Of a stretch of DNA of 35,929 bases, positions 26,878 through 34,935 are shown piece after piece. The notes below the pieces were generated by a model. That model did not search any database and was not told the DNA's origin. It saw only the letters and a list, made by a program, of their open reading frames with translations. The DNA comes from Pseudomonadota bacterium. Its GTDB lineage: Bacteria > Pseudomonadota > Alphaproteobacteria > Paracaedibacterales > UBA11393. Position 1 is the first letter of the stretch; every line of letters starts with the position of its first letter. The stretch is from positions 1 through 35,929 of the forward strand of contig JAGOTX010000003.1 of the NCBI GenBank assembly GCA_018061565.1, read 5' to 3'. A program made the translations under genes and the position numbers.

Positions 26878-27699
26878 ATGGAAACAATGACGTTATCACC
26901 CACTATACTGCCATCTATCGCTGTAAAAGCTTGGAAAGAACCTTTTGTAGACAACGATATTGCATCAAATATACTGTACAATTCTATTTCGTCTGATGAT
27001 TTAAACTTTATTCGTGTTACAGAAAATGGTGAAGAACTTATTGATTTAAAAAATATTAATCACCCAAGGTTAAAACCTTTATCGTCTATGGATCATACAA
27101 TTTTAGATTTAGATCCTAATTGTTCAAAAGTACGTTTTGGTGTTTTTAAAAGACTCCTTAACATGCTTGATTTATTACCAGAAAATATTGGTATAGCTTA
27201 CTTTGAAGGGTTAAGGCCTTTATATTTACAAAAACAATATTTTGATAAGAAATTTAAAGAAATGGCCAGCATTATAGAAAATGCTGAAAGCGCCTATATT
27301 GAAGCAAGTAAAAGTGTAGCGCCTTTTATTGATAATATCCCCCCCCATTCAACAGGTGGTGCCATTGATATGACTCTATATAAATGTGTTGATTTTAACT
27401 ATATCCCTTTAGATATGGGAAAATTTGATGTAACAACGGGGGAAAAAAATCAACAAGAAACCTTTTCAGAAAATACATCCAAAGAACAAAGAATCAATCG
27501 ATTATTGCTGGTTAATGCCGCAATAAAAGCGGGTTTTGTTAACTATGGTTTTGAATGGTGGCATTACAGTTATGGCGATAGAGCTTGGGCTTATGTTTTA
27601 AAAAAAGATGAAACGCTTTATGACATGGCTGTTTCAAAAGATGATCCAATCTTGTTAATCAAAAAGTCAGAATATATAAAATCAATTTTATCTTTTTAG
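26878..27699 (+). CDS. ddpX: D-alanyl-D-alanine dipeptidase (VanX/DdpX, peptidase M15D)
   Basis: A zinc dipeptidase expected to cleave D-Ala-D-Ala. The 273-residue product keeps the family residues: Arg113 in FEGLRP (transition-state Arg), the zinc ligands His157 and Asp164 in PPHSTGGAIDMTL (family form SxHxxGxAxD), and Glu226 and His229 in EWWHYSY (catalytic base and third ligand). There is no signal peptide, so a cytoplasmic enzyme is likely, as for VanX and DdpX. It stands alone with no vanH/vanA ligase or van regulator, and no ddp transporter genes, so a role in peptidoglycan turnover or use of released D-Ala-D-Ala is more likely than glycopeptide resistance. An eight-base C tract (27339-27346) encodes the two Pro just before the first zinc ligand. 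Confidence 0.88.
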   Translation: METMTLSPTILPSIAVKAWKEPFVDNDIASNILYNSISSDDLNFIRVTENGEELIDLKNINHPRLKPLSSMDHTILDLDPNCSKVRFGVFKRLLNMLDLLPENIGIAYFEGLRPLYLQKQYFDKKFKEMASIIENAESAYIEASKSVAPFIDNIPPHSTGGAIDMTLYKCVDFNYIPLDMGKFDVTTGEKNQQETFSENTSKEQRINRLLLVNAAIKAGFVNYGFEWWHYSYGDRAWAYVLKKDETLYDMAVSKDDPILLIKKSEYIKSILSF

Positions 27700-27840
27700 A
27701 TTGATATATATACATGACACATTTTGATTTAATTAAAGCCAAAAAGGAGTTCAATTTAGTAAAATCAAGCACAAAACCAAATGATACTCACTCAATTTAT
27801 AAAAGTTGTGCAATAAGTTTAAACTTTTTTTTTAAGAATT

Positions 27841-28389
27841 CTATCCAGGTATAAAAACATTAACATTATTTAAATTAGATTCTAACACTTCCTGACCATT
27901 TACAGGATACCAAACGTTACTACTTTCTGGATAATATCCACCAACAGAATTACTTGATATGACACAAAAGCCGGATACAAAGTAGAGCCAACTTGGGTAA
28001 GCGGCGCTTTAGATTGATCAACAAGATTCATATTCCGTGCTTGAGCAGCATTGAGCCATTGCCCATCATTTTTAAAACTCACACGGAACGCGTTTCCACT
28101 ATCAAACGAAACACTCTTGAAATCCAGAAGCTGAAACATGACAAACGTCATTATCTTCATATCCAAATCGAATAATATTTCTGTTTTGAACATAGGCAGC
28201 ACAAACAAATTTATTTGGATCACTTGGAAAGGTTAAAGGAACTTTTTTTTTCTTGCCCCTTTTCAAGCAAAATTAAGTTTGGATCATACATGATTCCTTT
28301 AAATGGGTTAGGTGCATCAGCATAAGAGTGTGACATGCAAAAAAATCCACTCTACAAGGAAAAATAACAATAACGTTACGGTTTATCAT
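27841..28389 (-). pseudogene. Frameshifted remnant of a gene for an exported protein of about 180 residues
   Basis: Following the minus strand from ATG at 28389 (MINRNVIVIF...) to TAG at 27843-27841, protein-like sequence continues only by changing frame at least three times. Recognisable pieces in order are SYADAPNPFKGIMYDPNLI; then, after a slip in the A-rich run near 28245, VPLTFPSDPNKFVCAAYVQ and IIRFGYEDNDVCHVSASGFQ; then, after a shift near 28105, SFDSGNAFRVSFKNDGQWLN; then, after a shift near 27970, VGGYYPESSNVWYPVNG. The net length stays a multiple of three. The pieces have the look of a secreted beta-rich protein (Tyr/Trp/Asn/Gly). I do not recognise the family. The gene is clearly decaying. 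The 27700-27840 spacer to its left holds nothing else I can support. Confidence 0.65.
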
Positions 28390-28511
28390 TAAAGCAAACC
28401 TTATAAATAAAAAAACTTTCTGATTTTAATATAAATGAGAATTTTTAATAAAAAGTTAACTTTTCCTCACTATACTAAAATCATCGTATGATTTTAAAAA
28501 AGGTATTTTTT

Positions 28512-29831
28512 ATGAAATTCAAACCATTTAAAAAGAATAAGGCTCTGTTACCAGTCATTATTCTATGTTCAACAATCAATATTTTTAGCGGAGCAATTGG
28601 TATTGTTCCACAACAAAATGTTATAAATCAGCACCCCCAAAACAATGATGAAGATGCTTCAGCTGTTGCTGCTCTTAAAAAATGTCCAAATACAAAGTAT
28701 CCTACATCACGTTATTTTGGCACAGGATTTGTTGGCATTATACCACAAGTTAAAATGACCATTAATGAGAATACTTGGACACAAAAAATGAACCAACCAT
28801 GCATTTTTGATGAAGCCGTCATTCGCGATCAATTCCAAACAGATATTGCACTTTGGCTTAATACAATTCTTGTGAAAAAAGGTGTTGGTGAAATGGTTGG
28901 GGGCAAAAAACTAAAAGCAAAACATATATCAAAACTCAATGAAACACAAAATTTTTTAAAAAGATGGTTTTTATTAATGGCATTTTCGCCTCTTAAATAT
29001 GTCACAAAGGATAATGCTGGCGCAAAGAATCCAGGAACACCAGATTACCAGATTCCTCAACCGTTCCCCTACCCTTTAGCTTCTGCATTAAGTCATGGTC
29101 AAAGAATGATTATAGAACTTCAAGACGTTGTCAATGGAAAAGGTCTTGATAGCGCGTTTTATAATTTACTTCTTGGTGGTGATACAGATGAAAAACCAAT
29201 AATAGACGAACTTCGAAGTTTTGCATCCCACGGAACACATCAAGAACCAAATGGAAAAGTTGCTGAAGATAAACTATTATCTGGTTTTATGAGCGCAATT
29301 CAACTCGATCACCATATGGTTGATGTTCCACTTGGTGGGGTCGGTAATAAAAATGAAATGGGCTTTTTTATTGGTGCTGAAGGACAAAGTTATAAAGTCG
29401 GTCAAGATACGGGCTTTGGCAATTTTCAACTTGGGCATATTTTTATTGGCGTGCATCGCTTTAATAATGGGGTATCGTCTTTACTTATGGGTGTTGAAAG
29501 TACAGCACCCCATAAAAATTCTCCCTTTAAAACAGGTGGGAAAAATCACAACATAACAAGCGGCATGAAAGATTCAACAACCAATCGTTCTGCAACGGGT
29601 GGACAAAAATGGGCAAACCTTTTAGGCGGTATGGCACCAGCTACATATGGCGGTATGATTATTAACGTAACACGTGTTGAACTACCAAAAATAAAACTCT
29701 TGTTTGATACCGTTCTTGCTATGCCAGAAAATCAGCAAGCGTTATTGTTTCAAAAAATATTAACAATGAATGCAAATGAAGCTAATCAATACTTAAGATC
29801 AATGCCCGAACTTGCAAGTGTCTTTGCTTAA
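28512..29831 (+). CDS. Exported protein of unknown function
   Basis: The 439-residue product starts MKFKPFKKNKALLPVIILC, a basic then hydrophobic signal peptide with likely cleavage near FSGA. An ATG 24 bases upstream (28488) is in frame, but 28512 has AAAAAAGG about 10 bases ahead and a better signal sequence. The mature protein is rich in Gly, Asn, Lys and His. It has two Cys close together after the signal (58 and 97), which could form a disulfide. Notable parts are YFGTGFVGIIPQVKM, LSHGQRMIIELQDVV, a Gly/Phe-rich stretch (MGFFIGAEGQSYKVGQDTGF) and the Leu/Asn-rich C-terminus QALLFQKILTMNANEANQYL. I recognise no domain. It is convergent with the exported helical protein at 30076-32244, with a palindromic repeat between them. 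Confidence 0.8.
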   Translation: MKFKPFKKNKALLPVIILCSTINIFSGAIGIVPQQNVINQHPQNNDEDASAVAALKKCPNTKYPTSRYFGTGFVGIIPQVKMTINENTWTQKMNQPCIFDEAVIRDQFQTDIALWLNTILVKKGVGEMVGGKKLKAKHISKLNETQNFLKRWFLLMAFSPLKYVTKDNAGAKNPGTPDYQIPQPFPYPLASALSHGQRMIIELQDVVNGKGLDSAFYNLLLGGDTDEKPIIDELRSFASHGTHQEPNGKVAEDKLLSGFMSAIQLDHHMVDVPLGGVGNKNEMGFFIGAEGQSYKVGQDTGFGNFQLGHIFIGVHRFNNGVSSLLMGVESTAPHKNSPFKTGGKNHNITSGMKDSTTNRSATGGQKWANLLGGMAPATYGGMIINVTRVELPKIKLLFDTVLAMPENQQALLFQKILTMNANEANQYLRSMPELASVFA

Positions 29832-29840
29832 AAAAGTCAT

Positions 29841-30045
29841 GACGTCTTTCAACTCTATAAACGAAAATGTTGCAAAATAGATTTTTATCTAAAAAATCCT
29901 AACCTTATTGTCACTCCTGCAAAGGCAGGGGTCTATAAAATCCTTATATATTAAGGATTCTAAATTACTAATTTGTGGATTCCCGCCTTTGCGGGAATGA
30001 CAATTCTCATTTTGCAACAGTTCTAAAAGAAAGTTGAAAGACGTC
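29841..30045. repeat. Dispersed palindromic element, copy 1, with outer inverted repeat
   Basis: The core at 29868-30019 (152 bp) has perfect 10-bp terminal inverted repeats tgttgcaaaa/ttttgcaaca. It contains three internal hairpins: ctcctgc/gcagggg, atccttatat/ttaaggat and ttcccgc/gcgggaa. It aligns without gaps to the reverse complement of 35649-35800 with about 15 differences by hand (about 90% identity). Outside the core lies a separate perfect 14-bp inverted repeat, gacgtctttcaact (29841-29854) and its complement at 30032-30045. The element encodes nothing and is of MITE or Rickettsia-palindrome type. It sits between two convergent genes, where it could also end transcription from both sides. 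Confidence 0.85.
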
Positions 30046-30075
30046 TATTTTTATGAGGCGCAACAACAAAATCTG

Positions 30076-32244
30076 TTATTTTGACGTTGAATGTTCTAAC
30101 TTTTCAATCTCACTTTTTAATTGAAACCATAAGCCATCATTTAAGTCAGGTTGTGAATCTTCAAATGAATCAAATATTGCTTCTATTTCTGCGTTGAAAC
30201 TTTCATTTTTTTCAAATCCTTCAAAATAGGAATCAAGAGCATCCTTAAAAGATTGTTGAGCGTCTGCTATAAAGCTTGTAGAACGGACACCTTTTTCAAA
30301 AAGTATTTTTGCCCAAAATTCATAATTTTTAAGCTGATTTATTTTAACGGAGATGAAAAGATCATTTTCTGCTTGCTTAATAATACTGTAAAGCTCTGGA
30401 TCATTGATTTCTTCAATAACACTTCTAAGAGATGTTATAACACGCTCATTAACACCTTTTATGCAACTTGTGGGATTCTTTTCACTATCATATGCTTTTG
30501 CCGATTCTTCCATAAAGGTATAAAGCCAAAGCCTAATTTTTTGATGATCAGGACTGATTTTTTGAAGATATGTTACAACTGACTGCATATTTTCACGTTC
30601 TGATAAAACATTGTTTGTTCTAAGGATCCATTCAAAAACATCCCGCGTTATAGAAACATTTTTTTGTGGATCTTTTAATAGATCTTCTATTTCTACATTT
30701 AAAAGTTGAATAATAACATCATAGGCTAGTAAGTCATTTGATATTCTATTATTAACAATATCGATAACGGATTTAATAAATTTTTTAACTTCTCCTTTAT
30801 GGTTTATAACAGGCGTATCTGCTAATATATGAACCATAAAAGCCAAACCCATTTGGCGTTGCTGCCCCCTTAATCTTTGTTCAAAATCTTCATAATTATA
30901 GAGTGCACACAGATGAAGAAGAGCGTTATTGAGCTGTTCTTCTGTTTGAATATTCTGATTCTGATTCATTGCATCTGCAAAACGACAGGCTGGTATATAT
31001 GAAAAAAAATCTCTATGTTGTGCAAAAAAACGTACTAAATTTGGATAAAATTGAGATGGCACATGACAAAGGCCTTCAAGAATGAACACTTTTCTTTCTC
31101 CTTTATCTCCAATTGTTGATATGCCATAAATTCTATTGGCTGTTTCTGCAAGATTGATAAAATTTAAAGGATTTTCTTTTTTCAAAAGATGAACCATTTT
31201 CATTCTATTTTTTCGATTTAATCCTAAAGATAAAAGATCAATCGCTCTTAAAAATTCATTATAATAATCACTATCTATTTCTTTTAAGGCATTAATAAGT
31301 GGCATTTTATCCTGATCACTACCACATGTTGTTGATAATTTTAAAAATGCGTTTAAAAAAGGTTTATAAGCATTTTCTGAAACTTCTGAAAAGACAAGGA
31401 TAGATCTTGCTTTATCTGCATCATTCATGTGTTGTGTAAGCGTTTTGACTGATTCTAAAAAAGAGGGATACGCTAAAAGCCTGATTCTAGAAAGCCCTTT
31501 AATAACGAATGATCGTTGATTTGCATTCATATTTTGAGAAAAGGCAAGAGTTGCATGAACAAACTCTTTTGAATAACGTAACGCGTCAACATGACTTAAC
31601 GCTTCGATAACAATAGATCGAAAAGGACTATAAGATAAATCAGCACAGATTCGACCTATTAAAAGATCAAAATCATTATATTCTCCATCATCAACACGCA
31701 AAATGGCATCAATTACCTTGATTTTTTCTTCCATGGGCATGCGCTTTGACAGTTTATTAACAAAATTAATAAACAATTCATTTGTTATATACCGTTCTGG
31801 AATATCGGCAATTTTTATAATAAGATTAAACAAATCACTTGATGATGATCCCATACTCAAAGATTGAATGCACCTTACAAAATCTGGATTTGCCCATTTA
31901 TTTAAGCCTATTTCACCAAATGCCAACGTAACAAAATAGCGATTTTTAATATCTGCTTGATTGGTAAACGCTAAAACAGTCTCCACAAACTTTTTTTGAT
32001 CTTGCGTTTCAATTTTTATAAATGATCGAGAAATTGTCTCTTTATCATTTAAAATCATACCAGACGTTAACATATCAAAATCTGGATTGTTCAATAACTT
32101 TTCTGACGAAAGAATTGAAAGATCTTCCTCACTCAAACAGTTCTTTAAGATAAAATCAGCTGAACTTTGTGCCGCTATCATTGTTGCTATATGAAAAACA
32201 TAGGAAACAAAAAAAATAGAGCCTCTATAAATGGTTTTTAACAT
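30076..32244 (-). CDS. Exported alpha-helical protein of unknown function, paralog of the 438-2495 product
   Basis: The 722-residue protein has an N-terminal hydrophobic segment (SIFFVSYVFHIATMIAA) that looks like a signal peptide with cleavage near AAQ. The body is a series of degenerate helical units of roughly 35-40 residues with recurring patterns such as LSRIRLLAYPSFLESV, FSEVSENAYKPFLNAF and LKEIDSDYYNEFLRAI, suggesting a HEAT- or Sel1-like superhelix. I cannot assign a family. The C-terminal part has RLWLYTFMEES, then SCIKGVNER (Cys594) and SLR, matching the 685-residue product's LWFISLMNES, SCREGLFER and SLR. ATG at 32244 is preceded by AAAAGGGA. It is divergent from tyrS. Function unknown; helical-repeat exported proteins of this kind are often host-interaction proteins, but that is inference. 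Confidence 0.8.
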   Translation of the reverse strand: MLKTIYRGSIFFVSYVFHIATMIAAQSSADFILKNCLSEEDLSILSSEKLLNNPDFDMLTSGMILNDKETISRSFIKIETQDQKKFVETVLAFTNQADIKNRYFVTLAFGEIGLNKWANPDFVRCIQSLSMGSSSSDLFNLIIKIADIPERYITNELFINFVNKLSKRMPMEEKIKVIDAILRVDDGEYNDFDLLIGRICADLSYSPFRSIVIEALSHVDALRYSKEFVHATLAFSQNMNANQRSFVIKGLSRIRLLAYPSFLESVKTLTQHMNDADKARSILVFSEVSENAYKPFLNAFLKLSTTCGSDQDKMPLINALKEIDSDYYNEFLRAIDLLSLGLNRKNRMKMVHLLKKENPLNFINLAETANRIYGISTIGDKGERKVFILEGLCHVPSQFYPNLVRFFAQHRDFFSYIPACRFADAMNQNQNIQTEEQLNNALLHLCALYNYEDFEQRLRGQQRQMGLAFMVHILADTPVINHKGEVKKFIKSVIDIVNNRISNDLLAYDVIIQLLNVEIEDLLKDPQKNVSITRDVFEWILRTNNVLSERENMQSVVTYLQKISPDHQKIRLWLYTFMEESAKAYDSEKNPTSCIKGVNERVITSLRSVIEEINDPELYSIIKQAENDLFISVKINQLKNYEFWAKILFEKGVRSTSFIADAQQSFKDALDSYFEGFEKNESFNAEIEAIFDSFEDSQPDLNDGLWFQLKSEIEKLEHSTSK

Positions 32245-32343
32245 AGCTGTTAATCCCTTTTAAGATAGGTAATATACTTTTATTTGACCACAGATATGTT
32301 AATAAGAAATTAATGAAAAACAGCAAAATCCCTATAAATCCTT

Positions 32344-32372
32344 TTGCGTTTCAATTATTTTTGCCGTACCAT
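32344..32372 (+). promoter_or_regulatory. Possible tyrS promoter
   Basis: TTGCGT (32344-32349) and TACCAT (32367-32372) with a 17-base spacer, about 40 bases before the tyrS ATG. It uses the same -10-like box and spacing as the site upstream of the dipeptidase gene. Confidence 0.35.
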
Positions 32373-32411
32373 ATCTTTTATAAATTTTAAGCGAAGAAGG
32401 TTCTTCTATTG

Positions 32412-33662
32412 ATGCAATTTAAATCAAGTTTTTTAAAAGAAGCACAGTGGCGTGGATTCATTCACCAAGCAACAGATATTGAAGCATTAGATGAACTGAT
32501 GGCAAATGAATCGATTGTTGCCTATATTGGGTTTGACCCAACAGGTGATAGCCTTCATGTAGGTCACATGGTGAGCATTATGTTGCTGCGCCTTTTACAA
32601 AAGCATGGTCATAAACCCATTGCACTTTTAGGGGGAGCAACCGCTAAAATAGGTGATCCAACCGGTAAGGACGCTATGCGCCAAGCTTTGAGTGATGAAC
32701 AAATAGAGCACAATGCAGAATCCCTTAAAGATTGTTTTAAGCCATACCTTAATTTTGATAATATTGAAAATAATGCCATTATGCTTAACAATGCAGATTG
32801 GCTTTCTAAGCTTAATTATTTAGAATTTTTAAGCACATATGGACGCCATTTTTCAATCAATCGTATGTTGACGTTTGATAGCGTTAAAACAAGATTAGAG
32901 CGCGAACAACCTTTAAGCTTTTTAGAATTTAATTATATGATTTTTCAAGGTTATGATTTTGTTGAACTCAGTAAAACGTATAATTGCGTTCTTCAGTGTG
33001 GCGGATCTGACCAGTGGGGCAATATCGTAAGTGGTGTTGATTTAGGACGACGTATTCTTAATAAATCTATTTTTGGGTTTACAACACCCCTTGTTACCAC
33101 AAGCGGTGGCGCAAAAATGGGTAAAACAGAAAAAGGTGCTGTTTGGCTTAAAAAAGATAAGCTTTCCCCCTTTGATTATTGGCAATTTTGGCGAAACACA
33201 GAAGATGCTGACGTGATTAAGTATTTAAAGCTCTTTACAGATCTTGACTTTGAAACAATTCAGTCTTTTGAGCACTTAAAGTTTGAAGAACTAAACGACA
33301 TTAAAAAGCTTCTTGCGGATGAAACCACAAAAATCCTTCATGGGGTAGACTGTCTGGATGAAATTCACACAACAATTAAAACATTGTATGAGAAAGGATC
33401 AGGATCTGACCTCTCACAACTTCCAACATTTGAAATTGAAAAAGATGTTCTTTTAAAAATACCCATAGAAGACCTTTTTGTTTTTGTAAATCTTTGCGCC
33501 TCTAAAGGGGAAGCAAGACGCCTTATTGATGGAAAAGGTGCAAGAATTCAAGATAATCTTGTTCAAAACGGAAAAGATTTTATTGATATTTCTGTTCATA
33601 ATGATAATCTCATTAAGCTTTCATCTGGCAAAAAGAAACACCATGTATTAAAGGTTTTGTAA
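32412..33662 (+). CDS. tyrS: Tyrosyl-tRNA synthetase
   Basis: This class I synthetase charges tRNA-Tyr. The 416-residue product has PTGDSLHVGHM with the HIGH counterpart HVGH at 49-52, the tyrosine-binding YDFVELSKTYNCVLQCGGSDQWGNI, and KMGKT at 235-239 followed by EKGAVWL (KMSKS counterpart of the bacterial TyrS form). A C-terminal S4 RNA-binding domain (LCASKGEARRLIDGKGARI) completes it. I chose ATG at 32412 with AAGAAGG upstream; a TTG one codon earlier is also in frame. It is the first gene of the tyrS-waaA-radC cluster. Confidence 0.96.
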   Translation: MQFKSSFLKEAQWRGFIHQATDIEALDELMANESIVAYIGFDPTGDSLHVGHMVSIMLLRLLQKHGHKPIALLGGATAKIGDPTGKDAMRQALSDEQIEHNAESLKDCFKPYLNFDNIENNAIMLNNADWLSKLNYLEFLSTYGRHFSINRMLTFDSVKTRLEREQPLSFLEFNYMIFQGYDFVELSKTYNCVLQCGGSDQWGNIVSGVDLGRRILNKSIFGFTTPLVTTSGGAKMGKTEKGAVWLKKDKLSPFDYWQFWRNTEDADVIKYLKLFTDLDFETIQSFEHLKFEELNDIKKLLADETTKILHGVDCLDEIHTTIKTLYEKGSGSDLSQLPTFEIEKDVLLKIPIEDLFVFVNLCASKGEARRLIDGKGARIQDNLVQNGKDFIDISVHNDNLIKLSSGKKKHHVLKVL

Positions 33663-34922
33663 GTGGAAAAAGTTTTTTTCTTTTTCTACAAGATTCTAGG
33701 TTACTTAATTTATCCTTTTGTTCTTATTGTCATTCAAAAAAGATTAAAAAAAGGCAAAGAAGATAAAAATCACTATCAAGAAAGGTATGGCATCCCCTCC
33801 TTTAAAAAAAACGAACAAGAGGTTGTTTGGTTGCATGGAGAAAGCATTGGTGAGGTTTTATCGCTTTTACCCCTTATTCATTATTGGCAAAAGAAAAATC
33901 CTGATGATTTGATTCTTATTACAACCATGACAAAAACCGGTGGTGATATGATTAAAAGTAAAATGCCAGATGGTTGTGTTCATCAATTTATTCCAATGGA
34001 TATTTACCCCTGGTGCAAACATTTTTTAGATTACTGGAATCCTAAAGTATATATTTTAGCAGAGTCTGGAATTTGGCCAAATCTAATCTCTTTATGCAAA
34101 AAAAGAAATATCAAAATCAAACTGATCAGTGCCAAGCTTTCTTTAAATTCGTACACTCTATGGAAGCGATTTCATTTTTTTTCAAAACATTTTTTTAAAC
34201 TTTTTGATTGTGTTTTAGCGCAAACAGAGGAGCACCAAAAACGCTACCTTAATCTTGGGGCTAAAAATGTTTTAACCATGCCAACATTAAAATATTTAAA
34301 TGACCCTTTAAAATATGATGAAGAGATCTATAACAATTTAAAAGAACAATGCAATAATCGCCTTGTTTTTTGTGCTGTTAGCACCCATAAAGGTGAAGAA
34401 AACCTTTTTGTTAAAACATATAAAAGCCTTCGTCAAAAACATCCCAATCTTTTACTGATTCTTATTCCCCGTCATATTGATCGAATAGAAAATATCGTAC
34501 AAGATATTCAAAAATGTGATGCAACAATAAACATTGAACGAAGATCAGAATCATCATCCATTCATGCATCAATAAATATTTATATTGTGGATACTTTTGG
34601 TGAGGTTGGGCTTTTTTGCAAGCTTTCAAATATCGTCATCTTAGGAGGAACATTTGTCAATATTGGTGGACATAACCCCCTTGAACCACTCATGCTAGGC
34701 TCTCGCCTTATTGTTGGTCCCTATCACCAAAATATTAAAGATCTTGTTTTAGATTTAAAAGACTGCATAACCCTTGTTGAAAAAGATCAAGATTTAGAAT
34801 TATCTATCCACACCATGTTAACAGAACCGTCAACATCTTTAACATTCGAAGATCATACAAAAAATATTATTGCAGAAAAACAAAATACGCTTAACACTAT
34901 AATAGAGAAGTATATCGTATAA
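33663..34922 (+). CDS. waaA: 3-deoxy-D-manno-octulosonic acid (Kdo) transferase
   Basis: WaaA (KdtA) adds Kdo to the lipid A precursor on the inner-membrane cytoplasmic face. The 419-residue product has an N-terminal membrane anchor (FFFFYKILGYLIYPFVLIVI), the ERYGIP motif, HGESIGEV (likely catalytic Glu64 by family analogy), AESGIWPNLI, and in the C-terminal half STHKGEE, PRHIDR and GGTFVNIGGHNPLEP, all typical of GT30 enzymes. It starts with GTG directly after the tyrS TAA, so translation is probably coupled. Its presence indicates that the cell makes lipid A with Kdo, unlike some reduced intracellular alphaproteobacteria that have lost LPS. Confidence 0.95.
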   Translation: MEKVFFFFYKILGYLIYPFVLIVIQKRLKKGKEDKNHYQERYGIPSFKKNEQEVVWLHGESIGEVLSLLPLIHYWQKKNPDDLILITTMTKTGGDMIKSKMPDGCVHQFIPMDIYPWCKHFLDYWNPKVYILAESGIWPNLISLCKKRNIKIKLISAKLSLNSYTLWKRFHFFSKHFFKLFDCVLAQTEEHQKRYLNLGAKNVLTMPTLKYLNDPLKYDEEIYNNLKEQCNNRLVFCAVSTHKGEENLFVKTYKSLRQKHPNLLLILIPRHIDRIENIVQDIQKCDATINIERRSESSSIHASINIYIVDTFGEVGLFCKLSNIVILGGTFVNIGGHNPLEPLMLGSRLIVGPYHQNIKDLVLDLKDCITLVEKDQDLELSIHTMLTEPSTSLTFEDHTKNIIAEKQNTLNTIIEKYIV

Positions 34923-34935
34923 AGTTTAATTACTC

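Noticed and set aside
26878-27699. Glycopeptide-resistance cassette
   Set aside because: Only the dipeptidase is present; no vanH, vanA-type ligase or two-component regulator is nearby, and Gram-negative envelope genes (bamD, waaA) make this role unlikely.
27714-27854. 46-residue plus-strand frame starting MTHFDLIKAKKEF
   Set aside because: No ribosome-binding site before its ATG, low-complexity AT-rich sequence, and it overlaps the 3' end of the pseudogene; not enough to call a gene.
28501-29831. Reading 28488 as the start of the exported protein
   Set aside because: It adds eight residues before the basic N-terminus and lacks a ribosome-binding site; 28512 fits better.
29868-30019. CRISPR or tRNA-like interpretation of the hairpin-rich spacer
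   Set aside because: There is one palindromic unit per locus with no regular spacers, and no cloverleaf or T-loop. It is a dispersed palindromic repeat.
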